Shown: in pieces, positions 7,208-15,152 of the stretch
Layout: every line of letters starts with the position of its first letter
Position numbering within the stretch: the first letter of the stretch is position 1
Assembly: GCA_004375895.1 (NCBI GenBank)
Contig: SOJW01000021.1
Coordinates: 1 to 40,930 of the forward strand
DNA from: Candidatus Stahliibacteriota bacterium
GTDB taxonomy: Bacteria > Hydrothermota > Tepidihabitantia > B3-TA06
Reading direction: 5' to 3'
DNA length: 40,930 bases
The notes under the pieces: model-generated
The model's database searches: none
Told to the model about the DNA's origin: nothing
Seen by the model: the letters and a program-made list of their open reading frames with translations, nothing else
Program-made: the position numbers and the translations under genes

Positions 7208-7320
7208 TTAATGGATCAAGATCACCTTGTGAGTGGTAGCTGACGCGTCACCCTCAATCCTGATGAAATACACGCCTGGCGAGTAACCCTCGCCCCAGGT
7301 GATAGTGCCCTGCGTCAGAT
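7208..7320 (-). pseudogene. Orphan 3' end of a sorting-domain protein
   Basis: The minus strand reads LTQGTITWGEG, YSPGVYFIRIEG, THKVILIH and stop (TAA at 7208-7210). This is the conserved end of the FlgD/Por-like C-terminal sorting module and aligns with the SGTITW end seen at the left edge of the window. Only about 37 residues remain. Immediately upstream (7326) is the stop codon of an unrelated hydrolase gene in a different frame, so the body of the original gene has been lost by deletion or replacement. The remnant has no start codon or ribosome site of its own. Confidence 0.7.
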
Positions 7321-7325
7321 TTGAA

Positions 7326-8300
7326 TCACAACCCGTCTAGGAAATCATTCACGAGCCCAGAGAATTTGTCTGGTTCATCTACGAAAGGCTCATGCCCACT
7401 TTCTTCACAGACAGCGAGTCGGGAACACCTCGCTCCAGCGATAGTGTTCTCTATCGCTTCAATACAGGTAATGGGGTCGTATTTACCTACGATGACGAGC
7501 AGTGATTTATGCAAATCAGATATTTTTTTAGCTAAATCCGTGTTAAATGGGTCATCGTCATAAGCCCGAAGCAAACGTTGATTCTTTTCGGTTTTGTATG
7601 CTAACTGAACAAGTTTATTATAATATAAATTTTCTTTAGATAGTGGCTTATGGTAGTAGAACTGATAATACAGTTTCTTCCTCTTTTCACTGGATTTGGC
7701 CTTTTCCATCTTTTTTGAGATAGGATGGGATTCAATTCGTCGATTGATCTCTTCGTCGGTTTCTCCAAGGGGGACGCCGCAAAGGACTAGATTCCCGACA
7801 TTATCCGGATAGTTCAGCGCATACAGCAAAGCAACATGCCCCCCATAGGAGTGTCCCAGTAGATCTATATAATCGACACCTAAGGCTTTCCTTAAGTTCT
7901 CGATGTCTTTTGCATCCTGCATAATTCCATGGGTAAGTCGGTGGGTAGATTCCGGTGACATATAATGTCCTCTTAGATCATAATATATAAGAGATCTTTT
8001 ACTTGCCAGTAAAGACAAGTTAGGATGGAAATATCGATGATCCACCCCCGGTCCTCCGTGAATAAGAAGCAAGGTGGTCCCCTTCCCTTCGGTTTCCACC
8101 CAAAAAAAATCCTCTCCTGCACGGATAAACCCTTTTTTGGTTTTAGGATAGTCACAGGCAGGCCAAAATGTTTTTTCTTCTCCCTTGATTTCCCAAAATC
8201 CTTCGGTGGTGTATTCATGGATGAGATTTCCATACTCTCGTCTAATAGGCCCGGATTCAAACGGGAATTTAACTGATTCTGAATCCTTTTGGATAGTTAT
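7326..8300 (-). CDS. Alpha/beta hydrolase, proline iminopeptidase (S33) type, with non-canonical start
   Basis: The first canonical start is GTG at 8099 (257 residues), but it lies just before the HGGPG oxyanion motif and would remove the first strands of the fold. The same frame reads on upstream through family-like sequence (KKGFIRAGEDFFWVETEGKG) to 8300 without a stop and without ATG, GTG or TTG. At 8300 an ATA sits five bases after AAGGAGG, downstream of a consensus promoter. With that start (324 residues), the nucleophile is Ser151 (GHSYGGH), the acid Asp275 (GKYDPI) and the base His303 (ESGHEP). It probably hydrolyses peptides or small esters; the substrate is unknown. It ends against a truncated sorting-domain gene, suggesting a rearrangement. 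Confidence 0.75.
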   Translation of the reverse strand: MTIQKDSESVKFPFESGPIRREYGNLIHEYTTEGFWEIKGEEKTFWPACDYPKTKKGFIRAGEDFFWVETEGKGTTLLLIHGGPGVDHRYFHPNLSLLASKRSLIYYDLRGHYMSPESTHRLTHGIMQDAKDIENLRKALGVDYIDLLGHSYGGHVALLYALNYPDNVGNLVLCGVPLGETDEEINRRIESHPISKKMEKAKSSEKRKKLYYQFYYHKPLSKENLYYNKLVQLAYKTEKNQRLLRAYDDDPFNTDLAKKISDLHKSLLVIVGKYDPITCIEAIENTIAGARCSRLAVCEESGHEPFVDEPDKFSGLVNDFLDGL

Positions 8301-8323
8301 ATCGGCCTCCTTGATCTAAGATA

Positions 8324-8351
8324 AATATACAGGGAGATGAAGGTTTGTCAA
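8324..8351 (-). promoter_or_regulatory. Promoter of the hydrolase gene
   Basis: TTGACA (8346-8351), 16-bp spacer, TATATT (8324-8329), followed by AAGGAGG at about 8305-8311 and no ATG in the hydrolase frame. Confidence 0.75.
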
Positions 8352-8604
8352 GTTCAAGACCCCGAAAAGCTGGTTGCTAATCGGGTGTCTGTAATGTTTC
8401 TATAGTAATAGCTGGCACAAATCATGCCATCCTCATTCAACTCTATGTTATTGAAAATTGGAGGGTTGTCAAATGGGGTATAGTCGTTTGTTAACCTTTT
8501 GTGTAATTTGCATTTCACCCCCACCTCAGTCCTCCGCCAGACGGTGGCACTCCGCGTCAGGTCGACCCATTTAATCCGCAAAATCTGCGGTTTAAACAAT
8601 CCGG

Positions 8605-8632
8605 TTGACTTCCTAAATCAGTTCAGTAGAAT
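8605..8632 (+). promoter_or_regulatory. Promoter of the FTCD gene
   Basis: TTGACT (8605-8610), 16-bp spacer, TAGAAT (8627-8632). AAGGAGG follows at about 8649 and ATG at 8660. Confidence 0.7.
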
Positions 8633-8659
8633 CAACCTTAAAATCCCCAAGGAGGCTTC

Positions 8660-10339
8660 ATGAAGATTGTCGAGTGCGTACCCAACATCAGCGAGGGCAG
8701 GGATCGGGCAAAGATTGATGCGGTAACCTCAGTAATTGAAAAGGTAAAGGGAGTAAAGCTTCTGGACGTGGACCCGGGTGAGGCAACCAACCGCACGGTA
8801 ATCACATTTATCGGCTCGCCCGATGGCGTGGCCGAGGCCGCGTTCCAGGTTGTCAAGAAGGCTGCGGAAGTGATAGACATGAGCACCCACAAGGGCGCGC
8901 ACCCGCGCATGGGCGCAACCGACGTGTGCCCGTTCGTTCCCGTATCCGGCGTCACCATGGAAGACTGCGCCGAGATAGCAAGAAAGGTGGGTGCCAGGAT
9001 AGGTGAGGAGCTGGGCATCCCGGTGTATCTGTATGAGGAGGCAGCCTCCAAGCCGGAGTGGAAGAATCTTGCCAACGTACGCAAGGGCGAGTACGAGGGG
9101 TTGGCGGAAAGATTTAAGGACGATACATGGAAGCCTGACTTCGGCCCTGCCTCCTTCAACCCTACAGCAGGGGCGACGGCAGTTGGGGCAAGGGAGTTCC
9201 TGGTTGCCTACAACATCAACTTGAGCACCCGGGACCGCAAGGTAGCCCACGACATCGCACTCGACATCCGCGAAGCGGGCCGGGCAAAGAGGGACAAGCA
9301 GGGGAATATCGTGCGTGACGAGGCGGGCAAGGCTATAAATAAGCCGGGGATTTTCACGCACGTGAAGGCGGTGGGCTGGACCATCGAGGAGTACGGCAGG
9401 GCACAGATCTCGATCAACTTTACAAATTACAAGATCACGCCCATCCATAAGGTGTTCGACGAGTGTTGCAAGCAGGCTGAGAAACGCGGGGCGAGAGTCA
9501 CCGGTTCGGAGCTGGTGGGTCTCATACCTAAACAGGCGATGTTAGACGCGGGCAGATACTACCTGAACAAGATGGGTAAATCCATTGGCGTTCCAGAATC
9601 GGAATTGATTCACATCGCGGTTCTTTCCCTGGGATTGGATGACCTTTACCCGTTCAAGCTGGAAGAAAAGATCGTTGAGGCGTTCGTAGAAAAGGAAGGC
9701 TGGCTTGAGGGGATGAAGATTGCCGATTACTTCGACGAGCTCTCCACAGATTCACCTGCCCCTGGCGGCGGCTCGGTGGCTGCGGTCTCAGGGGCGCAGG
9801 CTGCAGCGCTGGTCTCCATGGTCGCCAACCTCACCCACGGCAAGAAGGGATACGAGGATGCGTGGGAAGATATGGAGAAGGTGGCTATTGAGGCGCAGAA
9901 ACTCAAAGACGAACTTGCAAAATCCATCGACCGGGACACCAACGCTTTCAACGCGCTCATGGCCGCAAACCGCATGCCAAAGAAGACCGATGAGCAGAAG
10001 GCGGAGCGTGAGCGGGCGATCCAGGAAGCGACCCTTGGTGCGATCGAGGTTCCGCTCTCGGTTGTTCGGAACATGATCAAGGTTATGGAACTTGCCAAGA
10101 TAGCCGCTGAAAAGGGTAACCGCAATTCCATATCGGACGTGTCTACCGCAGCGGCCCAGGCTCGGGCAGCGGCCGAGGCAGCAGCGGACAACGTGATGAT
10201 AAACGTGCCCGGCCTTGCGGATAGAAAAAAAGCTAAAGCCCTGCTTGAGGAATCTACCAAGCTTCTTGCGGAGATCTGCAAAGCCGCAGACAAAGTAACA
10301 GCCGAGGTTCACAAGGTTCTCGAAGGGAATCTGAAGTAA
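8660..10339 (+). CDS. ftcD: Bifunctional glutamate formimidoyltransferase / formimidoyltetrahydrofolate cyclodeaminase
   Basis: 559 residues, close to the animal FTCD enzyme (about 540). The transferase half begins MKIVECVPNISEGRD and carries GAHPRMGATDVCPF; His81 corresponds to the catalytic histidine of the porcine enzyme. The cyclodeaminase half starts near residue 350 (FDELSTDSPAPGGGSVAAV) and is helical to the end. Known chemistry: the formimino group of formiminoglutamate moves to tetrahydrofolate, and is then deaminated to 5,10-methenyl-tetrahydrofolate with release of ammonia. This links histidine breakdown to one-carbon metabolism in the cytoplasm. No other hut gene is nearby, so the source of formiminoglutamate is not visible here. 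The gene is monocistronic, with its own promoter and AAGGAGG. Confidence 0.95.
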   Translation: MKIVECVPNISEGRDRAKIDAVTSVIEKVKGVKLLDVDPGEATNRTVITFIGSPDGVAEAAFQVVKKAAEVIDMSTHKGAHPRMGATDVCPFVPVSGVTMEDCAEIARKVGARIGEELGIPVYLYEEAASKPEWKNLANVRKGEYEGLAERFKDDTWKPDFGPASFNPTAGATAVGAREFLVAYNINLSTRDRKVAHDIALDIREAGRAKRDKQGNIVRDEAGKAINKPGIFTHVKAVGWTIEEYGRAQISINFTNYKITPIHKVFDECCKQAEKRGARVTGSELVGLIPKQAMLDAGRYYLNKMGKSIGVPESELIHIAVLSLGLDDLYPFKLEEKIVEAFVEKEGWLEGMKIADYFDELSTDSPAPGGGSVAAVSGAQAAALVSMVANLTHGKKGYEDAWEDMEKVAIEAQKLKDELAKSIDRDTNAFNALMAANRMPKKTDEQKAERERAIQEATLGAIEVPLSVVRNMIKVMELAKIAAEKGNRNSISDVSTAAAQARAAAEAAADNVMINVPGLADRKKAKALLEESTKLLAEICKAADKVTAEVHKVLEGNLK

Positions 10340-10432
10340 CAGTGACGGTTATCGGCTGAATCCTGGATCAAAACCGACGGCAGCAGATGAGTTACAATAA
10401 AATGTGCAGTGTTCAAATGGGGTGTCAAGGCC

Positions 10433-10460
10433 TTGACAAGCCCGCTGACTCGGTTATATT
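10433..10460 (+). promoter_or_regulatory. Promoter of the TolB-like gene
   Basis: TTGACA (10433-10438), 16-bp spacer, TATATT (10455-10460), then GGAGG at 10475 and ATG at 10485. Confidence 0.8.
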
Positions 10461-10484
10461 AATCTAAACAGCTTGGAGGCGTGC

Positions 10485-11438
10485 ATGAAGCGAATCCTTT
10501 TATTCCCAATCGCGGCAATTATAGCCGTCTTAGCAGTTACCGGATGCGAGAAGCCGCTCCCTGAAGGCCTCACGGGTGAGATTGCGTTCATAAGTTCGAT
10601 GGACGACGACGGAGCGTTCGACATCTACGTCATCAGCCTGCCTTCAAAGGAGATCCGCCAGCTTACGCATACCGAGGGGCGAGGCATAGAAAACGTGTGG
10701 CTTGACTGGTGCCTGGCAGGCCCGATTGCCTTTGCAAGCACCCGCGACGGCAACTATGAGATATACATGATCAACCCCGACGGATCAAGTGAGGTTCGCC
10801 TGACCGAAAACGACTACGACGACTTCTACCCGACCCTGCGCTGGGACGGCAAGATGGTAGCCTTCTCGTCCTCAGGGGCGACCAAAAACGGCCCGCCCCA
10901 GAAAGACATCTTCATCAAGGATATCGCAACCCGTAAGACAAAACGCATAACCAAGACACCTGAAGACGAGATTGCCCTGAACTGGTCTCCGGACGGCAAG
11001 AAGATTGCCTACGCAAAGTATGTGAGGGGACAGCCTGATATCTTCATACTCGATCTTGCGACCAGGACCCCCACCCGGATAACGTACAACCCTGGCGAGG
11101 ATTTAAATCCGGTGTGGACATCCGACTCCAAATACCTGGTCTTTTCCTCCGATCGCACCGACACCGTAAACGTGGCTGGCGAAAGGCTCTACAGTATCTT
11201 CACAGTTGACGCGGAAGGAAAGACTCCACCTGAGCCGCTAATCCATAAGGAGAAATATACCATGGGCAGCCCCTCTATCTCTCCTGATAACAAGTGGATC
11301 GCCTATCAGTTCAAGCGGGTAGATTGGAACTGGATGTATATAGGGATCCGCAGCACCACCAATCCCAAAGAGTCCTACACCCTTGTCAAGAATATCTACT
11401 TCAACCGCAACCCGGTCTGGAAACCGACCTTAGATTAA
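10485..11438 (+). CDS. TolB-like (PD40) beta-propeller lipoprotein
   Basis: 317 residues from ATG 10485, chosen over an in-frame TTG at 10473 because GGAGG lies between them. MKRILLFPIAA...AVTGC is a canonical lipoprotein signal with Cys21 (CEKPLPEG follows). The rest is a series of WD40-like/PD40 blades: GEIAFISSMDDDGAFDIYVI, GPIAFASTRDGNYEIYMINPD, NWSPDGKKIAYAKY, PVWTSDSKYLVFSSDR, SPSISPDNKWIAYQFK. The repeats match TolB and DPP-IV-type propellers, but the N-terminal TolB domain is missing, so this is not a bona fide TolB. It is probably a membrane-anchored binding propeller. It is monocistronic, ending at a clear terminator. Confidence 0.88.
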   Translation: MKRILLFPIAAIIAVLAVTGCEKPLPEGLTGEIAFISSMDDDGAFDIYVISLPSKEIRQLTHTEGRGIENVWLDWCLAGPIAFASTRDGNYEIYMINPDGSSEVRLTENDYDDFYPTLRWDGKMVAFSSSGATKNGPPQKDIFIKDIATRKTKRITKTPEDEIALNWSPDGKKIAYAKYVRGQPDIFILDLATRTPTRITYNPGEDLNPVWTSDSKYLVFSSDRTDTVNVAGERLYSIFTVDAEGKTPPEPLIHKEKYTMGSPSISPDNKWIAYQFKRVDWNWMYIGIRSTTNPKESYTLVKNIYFNRNPVWKPTLD

Positions 11439-11473
11439 ATCCGGACGCTCGGAGGGGTTGCGTCCGATTATGA

Positions 11474-11501
11474 GGAGGCCGAAAGGTCTCCTTTACTTTT
11501 T
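11474..11501 (+). terminator. Rho-independent terminator after the TolB-like gene
   Basis: Stem GGAGGCC (11474-11480) with GGTCTCC (11485-11491), GAAA tetraloop, then TTTACTTTTT. The stem could also serve the convergent glyS gene on the other strand, though its T-run is weak. Confidence 0.8.
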
Positions 11502-11507
11502 AGGGGG

Positions 11508-13601
11508 CTACCCTTCTACTACGATCCGTGAGAAGTCGGCAACCTTGAGAAACTCGTCTCTGACCTTGGCCAGGAGGTGAAGCCGGTTGGTGCGAACCTT
11601 CTCCTCCTCGACCATCACGAACACCTCGTCGAAGAACTTATCAATCGCGGGCCGAATGGATAAGAGCAACTCAAGGGCCTTCCTGTAATCGCGAGCATCA
11701 AGTGCCGAGTCAAGGTCAGGCCGGATGCGGTTGGCTTTTTCCCAAAGCTCTTTCTCCTCATTTTGATCGAACAGTGAATCATCAGGAAGTGGTGTGTTAC
11801 GGGTGTTACGGGTGTTATGGGTGTTACGGGTGATGTTGGCAACGCGTTTTTGCCCTACTGCCACCAGGCGGAACTCCTCGCCCTTGTCAAGTTCACGAAA
11901 TGCAGAAAGCCTTAAGTAGGAATCGTAGGGTTCATCGCCTGCAACCGCCAGCACCGCGTCCACCCAGTCGTAAGCAAAGTCCTGATCGGTAAGAAAGAGC
12001 CGCAGGCGATCGGTGAGGAAATCATATATAGCTCCGCGTTTTTCTTCACCCTTACCGATAAGCTGGAGGGTTTGATCCAGCGCGGTGGATAGATTGAGGG
12101 GTAATTCGCGATCCACGATGATCTTCATGATCGCCGCAGCCTGCCTGCGCAGGGCGAATGGATCGGATGAGCCCTTGGGCGGCTTGCCAACGATGAAGGT
12201 GGCGGCGATGTTGAGGAGCCGGTCAGAGATCGCCAGTATGGCGGACTCGTTGGAGGTGGGCGAGTCGGTGTACTGCTGCCCGATTGCGTTCGAGACTTCA
12301 GGCTTCTCGCCTGACCGTTCGGTGTAGATCGCACCTGCGATCCCCTGCAGTGAAGTAAACTCCTTCTCCCGTACCAGGTTAGTCAATAGATCGGCCTTGG
12401 CAAGGTGCGCGGCGCGTTCGTAGACATCCTTATTGAAAGCGTCCATTTTTGATCCAAGAGAAACCCCAAGATCGGTTAACCAGCGGGTCTTGTCCAAGAG
12501 TGTGCCGATCCCCTTGACCCACTCTACCCGTGCTTCCTCATCCACCAGTTTCTCCAGCCCTTTCTTCAAATCCTCCTTGATGAAGAAGTCGGCGTCCTCC
12601 AGCCGGGATATGGCCATGCGCTCGAACCAGGGTTTTGCGAGTTTAGGTTCCAGCTTTGGGGCGTTGGTGACCACCAGGAAGTGTGGCAGCAGCTTGCCTT
12701 TCTTCTCCACCACGAACGCATGCTGGTGCTTTGCCAAAGCGGTCTGGAGCACCTCGCGCGGGAGGTTGGCGAACCCCCGGTCTGTGAACCCACCCAAGTC
12801 GCATGCCAGTACCCGTGGAAACTCAACCAGGTTGGTAACTTCGTATATCAGTTCCTCGTGCTCCACGAGCTTCCCTCCCAGCTTCTTCGCGGCTTTGGAT
12901 AGTTCGGCTACGATCTGCTTGCGGCGCTCTGCAGGATCAACGATTACCGATGCATCCTTCAGCTTTTGTATGCACTCGTCAGGATAATTTATAGTGATCG
13001 CTTCAGGATGTGCGAATCGGTGACCAAAGGTCTTGTTGGACGGGGTAAGTTCGGGGAATTGGAACTTGACCACCTCATCACCGAACAGGCAACAGAGCCA
13101 GCTGATAGGGCGTGCGAAAGTAACCGTCTTGTACTTCAGCCATCTCATTCTTTTAGGGAAAGGAATCTTAAAAATTAGGGAAGGAATAGTATCCGCAAGG
13201 AAATCGTAGGTCTTCTCTTCCTTGGATATTATCTTGGCAAAAACGTAGCGACCCTTCTCATTTTCTTCAATAGAAAGAGCCGATTCGTCTACCCCGTGCC
13301 TCTCTGCGAATTTCTTTGCTGCTTTCGTCCAGTTCCCGTCGGCATCTTTAGCTACTTTCGCAGGAGGACCTTGAGTAAGATAGCTCTTCCGAAGAGTCAT
13401 CAAAGGGATATCTTCTACGATCAAAGTCAACCGACGAGGTGTCCACATCCTTTTAACCCCCCCGTAAGGGTTCCCGGGATAGCCAATAGCATCCAACTTT
13501 TTCTTTAGTTCCTCAGCCAGCCAACTGACCGCCGGCTCAAGGTAGGATGCCGGGATCTCCTCGGTGCCGATCTCAAGAAGGAAGGTTCTGGTATCAGGCA
13601 T
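11508..13601 (-). CDS. glyS: Glycyl-tRNA synthetase beta subunit
   Basis: 697 residues, close to the usual 690. It begins [19 protein letters not shown], the signature N-terminus of GlyS, and keeps the HD-like and C-terminal anticodon-binding regions ([31 protein letters not shown]). With GlyQ it forms the alpha2beta2 bacterial synthetase charging tRNA-Gly. ATG at 13601 overlaps the end of glyQ by 8 bp, indicating coupling. An unusual run of TRN/THN triplets near residues 590-605 comes from a 9-bp DNA repeat at 11794-11829 and lies between conserved blocks. Confidence 0.95.
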   Translation of the reverse strand: MPDTRTFLLEIGTEEIPASYLEPAVSWLAEELKKKLDAIGYPGNPYGGVKRMWTPRRLTLIVEDIPLMTLRKSYLTQGPPAKVAKDADGNWTKAAKKFAERHGVDESALSIEENEKGRYVFAKIISKEEKTYDFLADTIPSLIFKIPFPKRMRWLKYKTVTFARPISWLCCLFGDEVVKFQFPELTPSNKTFGHRFAHPEAITINYPDECIQKLKDASVIVDPAERRKQIVAELSKAAKKLGGKLVEHEELIYEVTNLVEFPRVLACDLGGFTDRGFANLPREVLQTALAKHQHAFVVEKKGKLLPHFLVVTNAPKLEPKLAKPWFERMAISRLEDADFFIKEDLKKGLEKLVDEEARVEWVKGIGTLLDKTRWLTDLGVSLGSKMDAFNKDVYERAAHLAKADLLTNLVREKEFTSLQGIAGAIYTERSGEKPEVSNAIGQQYTDSPTSNESAILAISDRLLNIAATFIVGKPPKGSSDPFALRRQAAAIMKIIVDRELPLNLSTALDQTLQLIGKGEEKRGAIYDFLTDRLRLFLTDQDFAYDWVDAVLAVAGDEPYDSYLRLSAFRELDKGEEFRLVAVGQKRVANITRNTHNTRNTRNTPLPDDSLFDQNEEKELWEKANRIRPDLDSALDARDYRKALELLLSIRPAIDKFFDEVFVMVEEEKVRTNRLHLLAKVRDEFLKVADFSRIVVEG
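11794..11829. repeat. In-frame 9-bp tandem repeat inside glyS
   Basis: Four copies of GTGTTACGG (the third has T for C) lie in tandem and encode a repeating Asn-Thr-Arg/His segment in a linker of GlyS. The unit length is a multiple of three, so copy changes keep the frame. Confidence 0.85.
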
Positions 13602-14496
13602 CCTTCACCTCCCCTTCGGGGTCGGAGTCGGTGTCTGGCCCCTCCACGTAGAGCTTGGCAACCGCCATGGCAAGCTTGCGAACACGCAGTATGGTGGCCG
13701 TACGCTCGGTAACGCTTATGGCGCCGCGCGCGTCTAGAAGGTTAAAAAAGTGCGAACACTTGACGACGGCGTCGTAAGCGGGCATCAGGAGACCTTTCTT
13801 GACGAGTCGGGTGCATTCGGCTTCGTAGTGATCGAAAGACCTCCGCAGGTAATCTGTATCGGCTTCCTCGAAGGAGTAGGCTGAGAAATCCTTCTCGTTT
13901 TGTAGAAACACATCGCCCCAGGTCAGTGTCTCGCCGCCCATGTCGCCCCACTTGATCGAAAAAAATGAGTCCACCCTCTGCAGGAACATGGCGATGCGGC
14001 CGATACCGTAGGTGAGTTCCAGAGGAACCATTGGCAGATCAAGCCCGCCTACCTGCTGGAAGTAGGTGAACTGGGTTATCTCGATCCCGTCCAGCTCCAC
14101 CTGCCAGCCAAGCCCCCAGGCACCCAGGGTGGGAGACTCCCAGTCGTCCTCGGTAAATCGCAGGTCGTGCCGCTCAAGGGGTATACCAAGAGCACGAAGA
14201 CTGCCAAGATAGAGTTCCTGTGAGTCCTCGGGCGCGGGCTTGAGGATCACCTGCATCTGCCAGTGCTGGTATACTCGCAAGGGGTTCTCTGCGTATCGAG
14301 CGTCTCGCGGCCGCTTGGCAGGCTCCACGTACACGCAGCGCCACGGTTTATCATCGAGGACTTTAAGGAAGGAGGCGGGGTTGAAGGTTCCTGCGCCGAC
14401 CTCTGATGAGTAGGGCTGCATCAGGACACAACCCTTATCTATCCAGTAATCCTGCAGCCGAAGGATAATCTCCTGAAAGCTGAGGGGTTTACTCAT
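13594..14496 (-). CDS. glyQ: Glycyl-tRNA synthetase alpha subunit
   Basis: 300 residues from ATG 14496 (GGGAG six to seven bases upstream; a TTG four codons earlier is weaker). It shows the family blocks [32 protein letters not shown] and RWAMQ-type active-site strands ([14 protein letters not shown]). The alpha subunit holds the class II catalytic core, binding glycine and ATP and forming glycyl-adenylate. It lies between the HD-domain gene (32 bp upstream) and glyS (8-bp overlap). Confidence 0.95.
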   Translation of the reverse strand: MSKPLSFQEIILRLQDYWIDKGCVLMQPYSSEVGAGTFNPASFLKVLDDKPWRCVYVEPAKRPRDARYAENPLRVYQHWQMQVILKPAPEDSQELYLGSLRALGIPLERHDLRFTEDDWESPTLGAWGLGWQVELDGIEITQFTYFQQVGGLDLPMVPLELTYGIGRIAMFLQRVDSFFSIKWGDMGGETLTWGDVFLQNEKDFSAYSFEEADTDYLRRSFDHYEAECTRLVKKGLLMPAYDAVVKCSHFFNLLDARGAISVTERTATILRVRKLAMAVAKLYVEGPDTDSDPEGEVKDA

Positions 14497-14528
14497 CAAC
14501 TCTCCCAAAAACCTAGAAGAAAAGAGCG

Positions 14529-15080
14529 CTAAAGGCCCAGCTCATCCCGGATACCACGCATGGCCTCGAGAGAGATCGATACGAACTCGGAAAGCTGTAT
14601 GCCTAACTCGGAGCATGTTTCTATCTGGTCGCGATCAGCCCCTGCGGCAAAGCGCTTGTCCTTGAAACGTTTGAGCACGCTTTTGGCCTGAATCCCGGCA
14701 AGCTTTTCCGGATGCATAAGTGCCGCGGCTACGATGAGACCGGTCAAAGGATCAACTGCATAGAGCGCCTTGTCGAAGTTAGTGACCCTGGGGACGTCAC
14801 CCAGGTGGGCGCGAATCGCCTGCACCGCATCCGGGGGCAGACCTTTCTCATCCGCTACCCTCGCCCCCATCTCGCCGTGCAGCATCATGTCTCCTGCTTT
14901 CTCTGCGTCCTCGTAGGATACATCGTGCAGGAGCCCGGTAAGTCCCCAGACCTCGGGGTCTGCGCCAAGCTTCGAGGCAAGAGCCTTTAAACAAACCTCG
15001 CTGGCAAGCATGTGCTTGCGCAGATTGACGTTGGATACCTTCTCTTCAAGCAACTTCAATGCTTGTTCACGTGTAATCAT
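14529..15080 (-). CDS. HD-domain hydrolase-like protein
   Basis: 183 residues. The HD metal-binding pattern is visible: His23 (RKHMLASE), His52-Asp53 (GLLHDVSYE), a further histidine in LHGEMGA and His92 (AIRAHLG). Proteins of this size and pattern (HDIG-type) are phosphohydrolases acting on nucleotides or similar substrates; the substrate here is not predictable. It heads an operon with glyQ and glyS, so a role near tRNA charging or nucleotide sanitation is possible but only inferred. The predicted transcription start coincides with the ATG, suggesting a leaderless mRNA. Its 5' end is duplicated at 21678-21785. Confidence 0.85.
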   Translation of the reverse strand: MITREQALKLLEEKVSNVNLRKHMLASEVCLKALASKLGADPEVWGLTGLLHDVSYEDAEKAGDMMLHGEMGARVADEKGLPPDAVQAIRAHLGDVPRVTNFDKALYAVDPLTGLIVAAALMHPEKLAGIQAKSVLKRFKDKRFAAGADRDQIETCSELGIQLSEFVSISLEAMRGIRDELGL

Positions 15081-15116
15081 AGCATAAGGATAGGGAAAAT
15101 GGGAGCCAAGTCAACG
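15009..15116. repeat. Original of a duplicated segment (promoter and 5' end of HD gene)
   Basis: It aligns without gaps with 21678-21785 (offset 6669), with about seven mismatches over 107 bp. It covers the first 24 codons and the promoter. Confidence 0.9.
15087..15114 (-). promoter_or_regulatory. Promoter of the HD-glyQ-glyS operon
   Basis: TTGACT (15109-15114), 16-bp spacer, TATCCT (15087-15092). The ATG (15080) lies seven bases after the -10 box, the usual position of the transcription start, and there is no room for a ribosome site. Confidence 0.7.
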
Positions 15117-15152
15117 CCTGAGATCGAACCAGCGACTGCGTCTGACTGAAGC

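Larger units (their letters stand above)
8301..8659. other. Divergent intergenic region
   Basis: It contains the hydrolase promoter, the FTCD promoter and a small hairpin (CCGCA/TGCGG near 8577-8591). A minus-strand frame at 8354-8599 (81 residues, ending ITDTRLATSFSGS) has no ribosome site or recognisable domain; it may be a decayed gene end, but I do not call it. Confidence 0.4.

Noticed and set aside
7973-8260. 95-residue frame with ATG at 8260
   Set aside because: It lies out of frame over the hydrolase. The hydrolase frame carries the family motifs, and this one has no recognisable domain.
8354-8599. 81-residue minus-strand frame
   Set aside because: No ribosome site, no promoter and no known motif; it may be a decayed gene end, but support is too weak.
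15115-15145. GGTTCGATC on the minus strand, resembling a tRNA T-loop
   Set aside because: The flanking bases do not pair as a T stem, and no other tRNA arm is present.
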